Positions 1-9,203 of a DNA stretch of 50,148 nucleotides are shown here, in pieces. Origin of the DNA: an uncultured Ruminococcus sp. (lineage in GTDB: Bacteria > Bacillota > Clostridia > Oscillospirales > Ruminococcaceae); the NCBI GenBank assembly GCA_937910385.1, contig CALEPT010000091.1:1-50148 (forward strand), written 5' to 3'. The stretch's first letter is position 1, and every line of letters starts with the position of its first letter. Made by a program: the position numbers and the translations under genes. The notes below the pieces were generated by a model. That model had not been told where the DNA came from, searched no databases, and was given only the letters and a program-made list of their open reading frames with translations.

Positions 1-79
1 GTGCTGTTATGGGCAAATCTATGTCCATCTTTGCTTAGGGGTTCTGAATAGTTACCAATGCTGCATAAAAAGCCTTATG

Positions 80-946
80 TCAGCTTTCCGTGAGACTGTC
101 CGGATTCTTCGTACCCCTTATACTCAATCCCTCATCGTAGCTGTCAAGAAAGTGGTGGCGTTCATTTCCGATATGATAAGAAATGAGCGTTTGCAGATTA
201 ACATTTTCAGCACTTCGGAAGATATTCATATCCACGGAGGGATTTACCCGGCGCAGCTGCCGCAGCAGAGCCTTTATCTCACTCCGCTTTGAGCCATGAA
301 CGTCAGCTTCTCGTTCGGTGATCCTGCACGCACACTGAATAAACTCCAGCCCGCAGTATTCCGCCCAGTCTATGATGCTGCTCTCGCGGACGAGATACAG
401 AGGACGTATAAGCTGCATTCCACAGTAATTTTCACTGTGCAGCTTCGGCATCATGGTCTGCATCTGGGATCCGTACAGCATTCCCATCAGAATAGTCTCT
501 ACAACGTCATCAAAGTGGTGACCGAGAGCTATTTTATTGCAGCCAAGCTCCTGTGCCTTCTTGTACAGCCACCCCCTGCGCAGCCTTGCACAAAGGAAGC
601 AGGGGTGTTTTTTTTCCCTTTCGGCGGACTCGAATATCCGCGTTTCATATATCTGTATCGGAAGTCCGAGCTCACGCGCATTATCAACTATCCTCTGCCT
701 TATATCCGGGCGATATCCGGGATCCATTACGATATATCTCAGCTCAAAATGCATATCCCGGAGCCGTGACAACATTTGCAGGCATTCCGCCATTAGCATG
801 GAATCCTTTCCGCCCGAGATACACACAGCTATCCTGTCGCCCTCACGTATCAGCTCATACTCCTTTACACCCTTACGGAAACGCGACCATATATCCCTGC
901 TGAATCGGTCTGTCAAAGCTCTTACAGCAAAACTATCCGTACTCAT
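80..946 (-). CDS. TtcA/TilS-family PP-loop ATPase, probable tRNA 2-thiocytidine synthase-like
   Basis: A 288-residue protein of the adenine-nucleotide alpha-hydrolase superfamily. The PP-loop SGGKDSM lies at residues 44-50, a CFLC cysteine pair at 116-119, and a further cysteine pair (CAC) near 205-207. LGHHFDDVVET at about 141-151 is typical of the TtcA group, which uses ATP and an iron-sulfur cluster to thiolate C32 in tRNA. Length is slightly below the roughly 310 residues of E. coli TtcA. The start ATG overlaps the stop of the S41 protease gene by four bases (ATGA) and has GGAG just upstream, so the two are translationally coupled and this is the last gene of the cassette starting near 6720. 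The family is clear; the exact tRNA position modified is inferred. Confidence 0.85.
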   Translation of the reverse strand: MSTDSFAVRALTDRFSRDIWSRFRKGVKEYELIREGDRIAVCISGGKDSMLMAECLQMLSRLRDMHFELRYIVMDPGYRPDIRQRIVDNARELGLPIQIYETRIFESAEREKKHPCFLCARLRRGWLYKKAQELGCNKIALGHHFDDVVETILMGMLYGSQMQTMMPKLHSENYCGMQLIRPLYLVRESSIIDWAEYCGLEFIQCACRITEREADVHGSKRSEIKALLRQLRRVNPSVDMNIFRSAENVNLQTLISYHIGNERHHFLDSYDEGLSIRGTKNPDSLTES

Positions 947-2118
947 TGTTCTCCATTTACCGCAATATAAGCAAGATCTGCAGCCGTCTCAAGCTGTGCG
1001 TCGTAATCACTGTCATCATTCTCTATCTGATGATCCGGTGTAAGTCCAACTCCGTCGTAGCATTCTGAAAGAGAGGTTTTATATTCAGCAACAGTGAGCA
1101 CTATTGCTCCGCCGCTTCCGAATTCGGTGGTTGACTGCATAACTCCCTTACCGTAAGTCTTTACACCGACCAGATCTGCCTTACCGTAATCCCTTAGTGC
1201 AGCAGCAAAAAGCTCTGCCGCACTTGCAGTGTTCTTGTTTACGATCACCACCATAGGCAGATCCAGTTCAGATTCATCAGAATATACTATAGTTTCCGAA
1301 TGGCCGTCCTTATACTCTGCGGTAGCAATGACTCCCTCCGGAAGCAAAGGGTCAAGGCACTCTTCAAGTGCGCTTACGAGCCCGCCTGTGTTATCCCTTA
1401 CGTCAAAAACGAGCGACTGCGCACCATTTGCAGTGAGATGCTCGAGAATATCTACGAACTGCTGAGGAGTATTTTTCTTAAAGCTTGATATTTTGATATA
1501 TCCCACAAAACCGTCAAGCATTTCACCTGTTACAGTCGTCACCTCAATAGACTGTCTGGTAAATGTGTAATCGGTATCTATACCATCGCGGCGCACCGTA
1601 ATACTTATTTCAGATCCTTCCGCACCTCTCATTGCTTCGATAGACTCATCAAATCCTGCAGCGATAACGTCAACACCGTCAACGAAAGTAATTATATCAC
1701 CTGCAATCAGTCCCGAATCAAATACAGGCGAATCATCAAGTATCTCTGTTATCCTGATATATCCGCTTTCGTCCTCGGTAAGTGTGAGCCCGAGTCCGAC
1801 AAGCTGTCCTTCATCGTCGCTTTTCTCGGCTATATACTCCTCCTCGGTGAGATAGCGCGAGTACTTATCATCAAGTCCCGAAACATACCCCTTGAGTATA
1901 CCGTCGCTGAGATCGCCCTCATCAATATCGCCATAATAATTTTCCCTTACATAAGCGTCGAGTGACTCCAGCGAATCATACCTCTGTGCCTTTTCATTCA
2001 CGTCAACGACCTTCTTATTGAAACTCTGCAGTGAAAAAAATGAAGTCAGTATAAATGTTACGGCAATCGCGATAGCAATAAGACTCAGCGCAAGGCCAAG
2101 GCTGATTTTTTTGTTCAT
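943..2118 (-). CDS. S41 family C-terminal processing peptidase (CtpA/CtpB-like)
   Basis: About 391 residues. An N-terminal hydrophobic anchor (residues about 5-30) is followed by a PDZ domain with LGLTLTEDESGYIRI and a tail-specific protease domain. The catalytic serine is in NKNTASAAE and the lysine in TYGKGVMQ, the usual Ser-Lys dyad. An in-frame ATG at 2172 is possible, but the ATG at 2118 gives MNKKISLG directly before the membrane segment and has AGGAAGAG upstream, so I prefer it. The gene lies 79 bases after the M23 hydrolase gene and overlaps the ttcA-like gene by four bases. S41 proteases in Firmicutes often process envelope regulators or degrade peptidoglycan hydrolases. Co-location with FtsEX and an M23 enzyme suggests control of that hydrolase, which is inference. 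Confidence 0.9.
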   Translation of the reverse strand: MNKKISLGLALSLIAIAIAVTFILTSFFSLQSFNKKVVDVNEKAQRYDSLESLDAYVRENYYGDIDEGDLSDGILKGYVSGLDDKYSRYLTEEEYIAEKSDDEGQLVGLGLTLTEDESGYIRITEILDDSPVFDSGLIAGDIITFVDGVDVIAAGFDESIEAMRGAEGSEISITVRRDGIDTDYTFTRQSIEVTTVTGEMLDGFVGYIKISSFKKNTPQQFVDILEHLTANGAQSLVFDVRDNTGGLVSALEECLDPLLPEGVIATAEYKDGHSETIVYSDESELDLPMVVIVNKNTASAAELFAAALRDYGKADLVGVKTYGKGVMQSTTEFGSGGAIVLTVAEYKTSLSECYDGVGLTPDHQIENDDSDYDAQLETAADLAYIAVNGEQ

Positions 2119-2197
2119 ATCATTATCATCTCTTCCTGAATGGATTCCATACAACAAAATTCGGGCAGTCATTAAAACTGCCCTGAACTTACAAAAC

Positions 2198-3646
2198 TTA
2201 CGGACTTACATATCCGAGCGGATCGACTGCACTTCCGTTAACACGCACTTCAAAGTGAAGATGATTTCCGGTAGACCAGCCGGTTGAACCTATATAACCT
2301 ATTACCTGCCCCTGGGAAACATACTGTCCGACTGAAACAGCGGCCGAAGAAAGGTGTCCGTAAAGGGTCGAGTATGTACCGTCATGCGAAATAACAACGT
2401 AGTTACCGTAGCCGCCTCCGCAGCCGCAGCTTGAGGTCTTGGGATAGTCATGCGAGCACGAATTGTTCACAGAGATGACCGTGCCCGACTTGGAAGCCAC
2501 AGCAGCTCCGCCGTGAATACCTGCATCTCCGATGTCTATACCTCTGTGGGTGGTTCCCCAGCGAGAGCCGTAATAACTCGAAATATACGAGAATCCCGGG
2601 GCAGGCCACGAGAAGCCTGAAGCAGATGGTGCAGGGACCGTATACGTAGGTGTATAATCTATATATGTGGAAGTAGATGCACTGCTGGCAGTTCCTGAAT
2701 CTGAGCTTTCCTGCTGTGCAGCTGCTGCTGCAGCGGCTGCGGCAGCTGCCTGTTCTTCTGCTATCCTGCGCTGCTCCTCCTCATATTTTCTCTGAGCCTC
2801 CTGCTGCTGGCGGAGTATTTCTGCCTCTATAGCAGCCTGCTCTGCATCGAGCTCTGCATTTGCCGCATCAAGTTCAGCCTTACTGCTTGCGATCATGTCC
2901 TGTTCGCGCTGGATACGGTCTATCTCATCCTGAGTCTGCTGCATTTTATCGTAAAGCACGACCATTTCGTCGGCTTTTTCCTGCTTTTTCTTTTCCTGCT
3001 CGTCGAGCTTCATCTCAAGTGTGAGCTTTTCTGATTCAAGGTTCTTCTTAGACTCCTCGAGGCTGTCAATCTCTGCGAGGATATCGTTAATGAGCTCCTC
3101 ATCGTAGGAAGCCATTCTGTTTGCCATTTCAACTCTTGAAAGCATATCATAGAAACTTGATGTTCCCACTATCACCGAAGCAAGATTCTCATTTCCCGAA
3201 GAATACATTGCACAAAGCCGCTTCTTGAATATTTCAACATTCTGATCGATCTGAGCCTGTTGATCCTCGATAGAGGTATCAAGAGCGGTAATATTCTGCT
3301 CAGCGGTATCAATATCCGACTGTATTTTTTCGAGTTCCTTGTTAAGCAGATCGATATTCTCCTGAATCAGCGTTATCTGCTCATTAAGAGTATCCTGATA
3401 CGCCTTTTCGTCTGCTTTTTCGCCTGCAAGCTCGCTCATCTGAGTCTCGAGCTCAGCTATTTTCTGTTCGTTCGCCTCGCGCTCTGCCTGTATCTCAGCA
3501 ACCGTTTTTGCCGAGACCTGTGAGCTGCTCTTATCTGAAATCGAAGGATATACAGCAATAAGAGCAAGTGATAATGCCGAGCATGTCACAAATGAAAGAA
3601 TTCTTTTGATCACGTTTAATTTTCTCATAGTAATGCTGCGGACCAC
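2198..3646 (-). CDS. Secreted coiled-coil M23 (LytM) peptidoglycan hydrolase, EnvC-like architecture
   Basis: About 482 residues. A basic N-terminus and hydrophobic signal segment lead into a long Glu/Gln-rich coiled coil (about residues 35-280), an alanine run, a low-complexity Ser/Thr/Pro linker and a C-terminal M23 domain. Metal ligands are intact: HRGID and HLHFEV, with the intervening YGHLSS. The enzyme should therefore be active, unlike E. coli EnvC whose LytM domain is degenerate. A Cys-rich insert (SSCGCGGGYGNY) sits in the catalytic domain. The start is taken as GTG at 3646 because AAAGGAG lies seven bases before it; the ATG at 3628 is too far from that site. It follows ftsX by 50 bases. 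The coiled coil plus M23 layout next to FtsEX fits an FtsEX-activated septal hydrolase. Confidence 0.88.
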   Translation of the reverse strand: MVRSITMRKLNVIKRILSFVTCSALSLALIAVYPSISDKSSSQVSAKTVAEIQAEREANEQKIAELETQMSELAGEKADEKAYQDTLNEQITLIQENIDLLNKELEKIQSDIDTAEQNITALDTSIEDQQAQIDQNVEIFKKRLCAMYSSGNENLASVIVGTSSFYDMLSRVEMANRMASYDEELINDILAEIDSLEESKKNLESEKLTLEMKLDEQEKKKQEKADEMVVLYDKMQQTQDEIDRIQREQDMIASSKAELDAANAELDAEQAAIEAEILRQQQEAQRKYEEEQRRIAEEQAAAAAAAAAAAQQESSDSGTASSASTSTYIDYTPTYTVPAPSASGFSWPAPGFSYISSYYGSRWGTTHRGIDIGDAGIHGGAAVASKSGTVISVNNSCSHDYPKTSSCGCGGGYGNYVVISHDGTYSTLYGHLSSAAVSVGQYVSQGQVIGYIGSTGWSTGNHLHFEVRVNGSAVDPLGYVSP

Positions 3647-3696
3647 CCGCACACTCCTTTCAAAAACCTCGTTATACCGCCTGACGACATACGCTA

Positions 3697-4608
3697 TCAG
3701 ACGTCAATATGTTTTCTTGTACTTATAACACTGCCCAATGCCCCTATAAGTGCGCCTGCAACAAGGTAGGCGACGAGGACCACTATCCTTATCTCATTAA
3801 ATGGGATAAGGCTGCTTGCCCCGAATGTAGTCATGAGCATATCCTGCCCCTGAAGTACATTATATATCGAGCGATAAACCGCCCATGTTATGAAGAACGC
3901 ACCTGCACCCGAAAGAAAGCCTGTAACCATTCCCTCAACGAAGAATGGCATTCTGATGAATGCATTTGTTGCACCGACGTACTTCATTATCTGTATCTCC
4001 TCACGGCGTGCAAAAACGCTTGCCTTTGTTGTGTTGGAGATGATTATCATCGAAACTATCGCAAGAGCGATTATAATTGCTCCCGCAATGAGATATACTA
4101 CTCTTCTGAGTTCGTGGAGGAACTCTGATATCTGGGGCGACGAGCTTGCACTCTGAACACCTGCGATAGCCGCTATCTCCTCGGTAGTATCAGCTATTAT
4201 ATCATTATCCTTGACCGTAACACTGAAACCATCGGGCATAAAGCTTGCATCATCACCAATATAATCATTGAAGATGCGCTCTGCCTTGGGAACGCTTGCG
4301 CGCTGTCTTTCAAGCGCCTCTTCCTTCGATATAAAATCGACCGTATCGACGTTCACGATAGCTTTTATAGCTTCTTCTGCAGCAGAATTCTGTTCCTCTG
4401 TGGTACCCAGATCCATGAGCACTACTACCTCGTTCTGGCTGCCGAGACCCTGTATCATTGAATTGATGTTGACGTAGAAAAGTGCCGAAATTCCGACCAG
4501 AAGAAGAGATATCAGCAGAACACAGAATGTTGCAAACGCCATCATCTTATTTTTCCATATATTTTCCACGCCCTGATCGGCGAGGTATTTTATACCGCTT
4601 AGCTTCAT
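3697..4608 (-). CDS. ftsX: Cell division ABC transporter permease FtsX
   Basis: A 303-residue membrane protein with the FtsX pattern: a short cytoplasmic N-terminus, a first membrane span (residues about 22-46), an extracytoplasmic domain of roughly 120 residues, then three spans (about 168-192, 225-245, 268-295). The sequence SMIIISNTTKASVFARREEI is the conserved family stretch after the second span. With FtsE it forms the ATP-driven complex that activates peptidoglycan hydrolases at the septum. The start ATG lies inside the end of ftsE (four-base overlap) behind GGAGGTG. The next gene downstream encodes a coiled-coil M23 hydrolase, a likely partner of the extracytoplasmic domain. Confidence 0.95.
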   Translation of the reverse strand: MKLSGIKYLADQGVENIWKNKMMAFATFCVLLISLLLVGISALFYVNINSMIQGLGSQNEVVVLMDLGTTEEQNSAAEEAIKAIVNVDTVDFISKEEALERQRASVPKAERIFNDYIGDDASFMPDGFSVTVKDNDIIADTTEEIAAIAGVQSASSSPQISEFLHELRRVVYLIAGAIIIALAIVSMIIISNTTKASVFARREEIQIMKYVGATNAFIRMPFFVEGMVTGFLSGAGAFFITWAVYRSIYNVLQGQDMLMTTFGASSLIPFNEIRIVVLVAYLVAGALIGALGSVISTRKHIDV

Positions 4609-5570
4609 TTCGCACCTCCGTCCTTAGTACCGGAAAGTGCAGCGATAAGCTCGTCCGCATTATCATCATCGGTCTTACCAGCCGCCATTTCTGCCAACAG
4701 AGCATCTCCGCCTATAGCAGCAAGGACATCGTCCGCAGTCATATCATCTATGGGTATATTATCTTCTTCGTCTGACTGTTCCTGCACAGAAGGTCTCGCG
4801 AAGTTCTCGCTTCCCGAGGAACGTTCAGCTTCGGCAAAAGCCTCTGCCATAGTTTCATCGGTAATTTCTGTATCAAGGTCGGCAAATAGCTCATCGCTGG
4901 TACCTGTGATGACCTCGTCAAATACTATCTCACCCTCGGTGATATTTATGATGCGTCCGCCGAAGTGACGAACGAGATCGTGTTCATGCGTAACCATAAG
5001 AATGGTCGTACCCTGATCATTTATGCCCTTGAGGAGCTCGACTATCTCGTAGGAGAGCTCGGGATCGATATTACCCGTAGGCTCATCCGCGATAATGAGC
5101 TGGGGATCGTTGACGAGCGCACGCGCTATGGCAACACGCTGTTTTTCGCCGCCCGAAAGCTCATCGGGGTATGAATTTGTCTTTGCGTGAAGCCCTACAA
5201 GACTTATAACGTAGGGAACGCGCTTTCTTATGTACTTAGCCGGTGCGTCTATAACTCTCAGAACAAAAGCGATATTTTCGTAGACGGTCATAGACGGGAT
5301 AAGACGGAAATCCTGAAATACGAACCCGAGTGTACGGCGGAATTCCGGAATTTTTCTTCTTTTAAGCTTGCTGAGGTTATAGCCGTTGACGGTGACAACG
5401 CCGCTCGTTGCGTCTATCTCCTTCAACAGGAGCTTTATCATAGTACTCTTACCCGCACCTGATGAACCTACAACAAAGGCAAAATCGCCGTCGTTGATCT
5501 TCAGACTGACGTTGTTTAGTGCATCAACGCCGCTTGAATAGGTCACGGATACGTTTTTAAGTTCTACCAA
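4605..5570 (-). CDS. ftsE: Cell division ATP-binding protein FtsE with acidic C-terminal extension
   Basis: A 321-residue ABC ATPase. Walker A is GSSGAGKST (residues about 36-44), the signature is LSGGEKQR, Walker B is LIIADEPT, and the switch histidine lies in VTHEHD. The canonical FtsE part ends near residue 225. The last 95 or so residues are an extra acidic tail rich in Asp, Glu and Ala, not part of the usual ~228-residue protein. The only in-frame start with a suitable ribosome site is TTG at 5570, behind AGGT; a weak start may limit FtsE output. It overlaps ftsX by four bases and follows the PucR-type regulator gene by 64 bases. Role: energises FtsX for septal wall hydrolase activation. 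Confidence 0.94.
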   Translation of the reverse strand: MVELKNVSVTYSSGVDALNNVSLKINDGDFAFVVGSSGAGKSTMIKLLLKEIDATSGVVTVNGYNLSKLKRRKIPEFRRTLGFVFQDFRLIPSMTVYENIAFVLRVIDAPAKYIRKRVPYVISLVGLHAKTNSYPDELSGGEKQRVAIARALVNDPQLIIADEPTGNIDPELSYEIVELLKGINDQGTTILMVTHEHDLVRHFGGRIINITEGEIVFDEVITGTSDELFADLDTEITDETMAEAFAEAERSSGSENFARPSVQEQSDEEDNIPIDDMTADDVLAAIGGDALLAEMAAGKTDDDNADELIAALSGTKDGGAK

Positions 5571-5634
5571 TGGGTCACACCTACCTTAAATTTACAAAGC
5601 AAAGCTGATGACCGCACAGTATGGCTGCGCTTTA

Positions 5635-6720
5635 TCAGAACTTCACAGGATTTGCAGACAGGTACTTCTTGACCATGAGAGCGATCTTGAAGATGATAGC
5701 GTGGTCGAACTCACGGAGATCGAGTCCTGTAAGCTTTTTGATCTTTTCAAGTCTGTACACAAGAGTATTTCTGTGTACGAAGAGCTTTCTTGATGTCTCG
5801 GAAACGTTGAGGTTATTCTCGAAGAACTTCTGGATAGTGAACAGAGTTTCGTGGTCGAGGGACTCTATGCTGCCGACCTTGAACACCTCATGGAGAAAGG
5901 TCTCGCAGAGGGTCGTGGGAAGATGATAGATAAGACGTGCGATACCGAGGTTATCATAGCTAACGATGACCTTGTCCGTATCGAATACCTTGCCTACCTC
6001 GAGAGCCATCTGAGCTTCCTTGAACGAACGTGCAAGCTCCTTGACGCCAACAACAGCCGTACCGATACCAACGTTTACGCGGGTATAGAATTCGCTGCTG
6101 AGCGTATCTGCTATAGAGCGCGCAAGCTTTTCGAGATCCTTGGAATCGACTGTGCTCTTGAGCTCCTTGACGAGAACGATATCCGTCTCGGTGATGTTGA
6201 AAACAAAGTCCTTGTTCTTATCGGGGAACAGGTTCTGGATAACGTCGTAAGCCGAGATGTCGTTAGCCGAGATTATCCTGATGAGGAATACAGCACGGCT
6301 TATCTCCGCATTGAAGTGGAGTTCTCTTGCCTTGATGACTATATCCCCGGGAAGAACGTTATCGAGTATAACATTCTTGATGAAGTTGTTTCTGTCGTAT
6401 TTTTCGTCGTAGTACTGCTTGATGTTTGAAAGCGTGATAGCGAGAATGCTCGCATACTTTGCCGCAGCGTCGTCAACACCCTCTACGAATACCGCATAAT
6501 CGGGCTTTACTCTCGAGCCGAAGGGCTTATAGGTGAATCCGTCGCGGATAAAGATATCGTGGGAATCGCTGAGGTCAAGCGATACGAACTCATTTGTGGT
6601 ACCCACGCGCGAAAGATCGCTGCACGCAATGATAGTAGCAGTTTCATCGACAACACCGATAGTAGCGTCGATGGTGTCGCGCATCTGATGAACTAAACCC
6701 TGAAATAATCTGTTGGACAT
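5635..6720 (-). CDS. PucR/CdaR-type transcriptional regulator
   Basis: About 361 residues. The middle contains a GGDEF-like/CdaR sensor fold, and the C-terminal 60 or so residues carry the PucR-type helix-turn-helix: FFENNLNVSETSRKL followed by HRNTLVYRLEKI. Members regulate sugar diacid, purine or amino acid genes; the ligand cannot be read from the sequence. The ATG at 6720 is preferred over 6729 because AAGGG is nine bases before it. It is the first gene of a same-strand run into ftsE, ftsX, the M23 hydrolase and the S41 protease, so it may control that cassette. Palindromes lie in its upstream region (6788-6856). Function in this context is inferred. Confidence 0.82.
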   Translation of the reverse strand: MSNRLFQGLVHQMRDTIDATIGVVDETATIIACSDLSRVGTTNEFVSLDLSDSHDIFIRDGFTYKPFGSRVKPDYAVFVEGVDDAAAKYASILAITLSNIKQYYDEKYDRNNFIKNVILDNVLPGDIVIKARELHFNAEISRAVFLIRIISANDISAYDVIQNLFPDKNKDFVFNITETDIVLVKELKSTVDSKDLEKLARSIADTLSSEFYTRVNVGIGTAVVGVKELARSFKEAQMALEVGKVFDTDKVIVSYDNLGIARLIYHLPTTLCETFLHEVFKVGSIESLDHETLFTIQKFFENNLNVSETSRKLFVHRNTLVYRLEKIKKLTGLDLREFDHAIIFKIALMVKKYLSANPVKF

Positions 6721-6778
6721 GATATACATCCCTTCTCTTAAAATAATTTAAATTTATTCTGAGCGACTTTCAAGGAGA

Positions 6779-6856
6779 ATTATATGTCCGGGGGAAAGGC
6801 CTCCCGGTCAACATATTACAAATTGTAACATATTTTTGCTTTGAATTTGTTAACAA
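6779..6856 (-). promoter_or_regulatory. Probable control region of the regulator-ftsEX cassette, with palindromes
   Basis: Read on the minus strand, TATAAT lies at 6784-6779, while the nearest good -35 (TTGACC, 6811-6806) is 21 bases away rather than 17. A GC-rich inverted repeat (CCGGG at 6788-6792, CCCGG at 6803-6807) fills the gap. Upstream are two more palindromes, TTACAA-A-TTGTAA (6816-6828) and TTGTTAACAA (6847-6856). The long spacer suggests a promoter that needs an activator, or that I have the wrong -35. No clear terminator for argS was seen in 6721-6975. Confidence 0.35.
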
Positions 6857-6975
6857 ACTGTTAATTCTCGTCTGAAAGCTCACAAACCGAACATGAAATC
6901 CGCTCAGGATTTGTCAAATATTGCCAAATCCCGTAATTTTTTTGTAACCAAAACGTAATTTTAAAGTTTCCGCAA

Positions 6976-8745
6976 TCACATTTTCTCGGGACAATCTATA
7001 TTGAGTATCGTGAAAACGTTCCTGAGAGTCTGCCGTGTCGCTTCACACAAAAGAAGTCTTGCATTCATAAGCTCTTTCGTGGGAGCGTTCTTCACGCTGC
7101 ATGAGTCATAGAAACGATGGAACAGCGTCGCGAGCTCTATTGCATATTTTGTTATCTTCGCGGGATCGTAGGTCTTTGCCGAAAGATCTATCTCCTTTGG
7201 AAGAGCTGCAATGTGGCGTATAAGCTCTATCTCGTTGGGAGTGTCAAGCAGCTCAAGCTGCGCAGTCTGAGGAAGCGGAACTCCCTCCTCAGCGAGATTT
7301 CTCAGCAGACTGCATATTCTCGCGTGCGCATACTGTACATAGTAGACGGGGTTCTGCGATGACTGCTCCACAGCAAGATCGAGGTCGAACTCGAACTGTG
7401 AATTAGCCTCCCTCAGATTGAAGTAGAATCTTGCCGCATCTATAGGTATCTCGTCGAGCAGAGTTACGAGCGTTATCGCCTTGCCGCTGCGTTTTGAAAG
7501 CTTTACGACCTCTCCCTGACGGACGAGTCTCACCATTTGCATTAGCACAACATCAAGCTTTGAAGCGTCAACTCCGAGAGCGGTGAGTGCCGCCTTCAGT
7601 CTCGGGACATATCCGTGGTGATCTGCGCCAAGAACATTGACCGCCTTGTCAAAGGCGCGTGTCACGAGCTTATCATAGTGGTACGCGATATCGGGTACTA
7701 TATATGTGTAAAGTCCGTTGCTTCGCTTTAGAACGAAGTCCTTATCCAGTCCGTACTCCGTAGCCTTGAACCATATCGCGCCGTCCTGTTCGTAGGTCTT
7801 TCCTGCTTTAGAGAGCTCGTCCACGACCCACGCGGTCTTGTTCTTCTTGTGTATCTCGCTTTCGCGGAACCAGTTATCGTAGACAATGCGGTACTTTTTC
7901 AGGTCGCGCTCAAGTCCTTCTATATTAAGGGGGAGGGCGTAATCTACAAGAGCCTTGCGGCGCTCCTCCTCAGAAACCTCCTGAAGCTCGAAGATGTGGT
8001 CGTGGTAATAATTGGCAGCGTGCTCGATTATATCCGTTCCGAGGTAAACATCCTCGGGCATCTCAAAGTCCTGTCCCTCGCCGCTTTGTGCGTATATCTC
8101 AGCGCACAGCGCCTCGGTATCGGTACGGTTATCGTAGATGAGCTGCTGACCCTTTTCGGAGCAGAGCTGCATATATCGCAGCGAGAGCGATTTTCCGAAC
8201 TTTTCTATCTGATTGCCGGCGTCGTTGATGTAGAACTCTCGCTCGGCATGATAGCCGGCCCAATTCAGCACGCTCGCAAGGCAGTCGCCTATTGCTCCGC
8301 CGCGCGCGTTGCCTATGTGCATGGGACCCGTGGGGTTTGCAGAGACAAATTCAACGAGAATTCGCTTTCCCGCACCTGTTTCTGTCTTGCCGTAATCAGC
8401 TCCCTCTGCGAGTACATTATCAACGACTCCCGAGAACCAGCTTCTTCCGAGGAAAAAATTCAGGAAACCCGGTCCCGCTACCTCCGCACGCTCGAATATC
8501 GTTTCGGCAAGATCAAGCTTTTCGCAGATCAGCTCCGCAATCTTACGGGGAGGCATTCTGAACGGCTTGGCGCATATCATAGCCACATTTGCCGCGAAGT
8601 CTCCATGCGATTTGTCGGCGGGTATCTCGATAACGAACGACGGTACCGGCTCGGAGGGAACCTCTCCACCGGCAACCAGCTTGCCGAGCGCGTCCATTAT
8701 GAGCTGTCTTAATTCAACGGACGCATTGTTTATAAGGTCTGACAT
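6976..8745 (-). CDS. argS: Arginyl-tRNA synthetase
   Basis: A class I synthetase of about 589 residues that charges tRNA-Arg. The HIGH signature appears as HIGNARGGAIGD near residue 140, after the N-terminal Add1-type domain, with NPTGPMHIGNARG intact. KLSKRSGKAITL stands in the KMSKS region, and the C-terminal anticodon-binding domain includes YYVQYAHARICSLLR. The ATG at 8745 has AAAGGA ten bases upstream; a TTG two codons earlier is less likely. It follows the ywiB-like gene by 21 bases on the same strand, an order also seen in Bacillus subtilis (ywiB-argS). Confidence 0.97.
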   Translation of the reverse strand: MSDLINNASVELRQLIMDALGKLVAGGEVPSEPVPSFVIEIPADKSHGDFAANVAMICAKPFRMPPRKIAELICEKLDLAETIFERAEVAGPGFLNFFLGRSWFSGVVDNVLAEGADYGKTETGAGKRILVEFVSANPTGPMHIGNARGGAIGDCLASVLNWAGYHAEREFYINDAGNQIEKFGKSLSLRYMQLCSEKGQQLIYDNRTDTEALCAEIYAQSGEGQDFEMPEDVYLGTDIIEHAANYYHDHIFELQEVSEEERRKALVDYALPLNIEGLERDLKKYRIVYDNWFRESEIHKKNKTAWVVDELSKAGKTYEQDGAIWFKATEYGLDKDFVLKRSNGLYTYIVPDIAYHYDKLVTRAFDKAVNVLGADHHGYVPRLKAALTALGVDASKLDVVLMQMVRLVRQGEVVKLSKRSGKAITLVTLLDEIPIDAARFYFNLREANSQFEFDLDLAVEQSSQNPVYYVQYAHARICSLLRNLAEEGVPLPQTAQLELLDTPNEIELIRHIAALPKEIDLSAKTYDPAKITKYAIELATLFHRFYDSCSVKNAPTKELMNARLLLCEATRQTLRNVFTILNIDCPEKM

Positions 8746-8766
8746 TTGCAAAAGGTCCTTTCTATT

Positions 8767-9189
8767 TCAGTTGTATGGTCTTACTGTCATTATTATCTCG
8801 TTATCAGATAAGTAAGACGAGTTAAGGTCAAGCGTATATTTTAAATAGAGCCTGCCGTCCTTTGCGATAGTATTGTCTATCGCGTGGGTGTAAACTCCTA
8901 TCTGAAGGCTTCCGTAGGGCGTACCGTACTGGCAGAAGTGCTTTCGTCCCTTCTCGAGCGAGAGCACCGAGTTCGCAGTTCCTTTGCGGATTATTGATGC
9001 GGTTTTAGACCCCTCGACCCGTATCGTGGTAACAGAGCCCTCGAATCCCGTAGCCGAAGTATCCTCATAGGATATCACATCGCAGCCCTTGCTGCTGGTG
9101 AGCAGCGCCCTCGTAACGAGCTCTGTCTCGCTTTTTTCATCGTCCTGCCACTGTATGCTTGTGAGCGAGATCAAAACGTTTTCTTTCAA
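8767..9189 (-). CDS. DUF1934 (YwiB-like) beta-barrel protein
   Basis: About 140 residues, fitting the YwiB/DUF1934 family of small beta-barrel proteins: an N-terminal NVLISLTSIQ strand, a central YEDTSATGFEG, and a C-terminal LYLKYTLDLN ending in ITVR-like VRPYN. The molecular role of the family is not established. Immediate placement before argS repeats the ywiB-argS order of Bacillus and supports the call. The start is taken as TTG at 9189 because AAAGGAG lies six bases before it; an earlier TTG at 9207 would put that ribosome site inside the gene. The gap from the preceding ddl-like gene is 14 bases. Confidence 0.75.
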   Translation of the reverse strand: MKENVLISLTSIQWQDDEKSETELVTRALLTSSKGCDVISYEDTSATGFEGSVTTIRVEGSKTASIIRKGTANSVLSLEKGRKHFCQYGTPYGSLQIGVYTHAIDNTIAKDGRLYLKYTLDLNSSYLSDNEIIMTVRPYN

Positions 9190-9203
9190 AAGCTTCTCCT
9201 TTA

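Noticed and set aside
1..79. Possible gene or terminator at the window start
   Set aside because: No gene start, stem with T-run or other feature could be supported in these bases.
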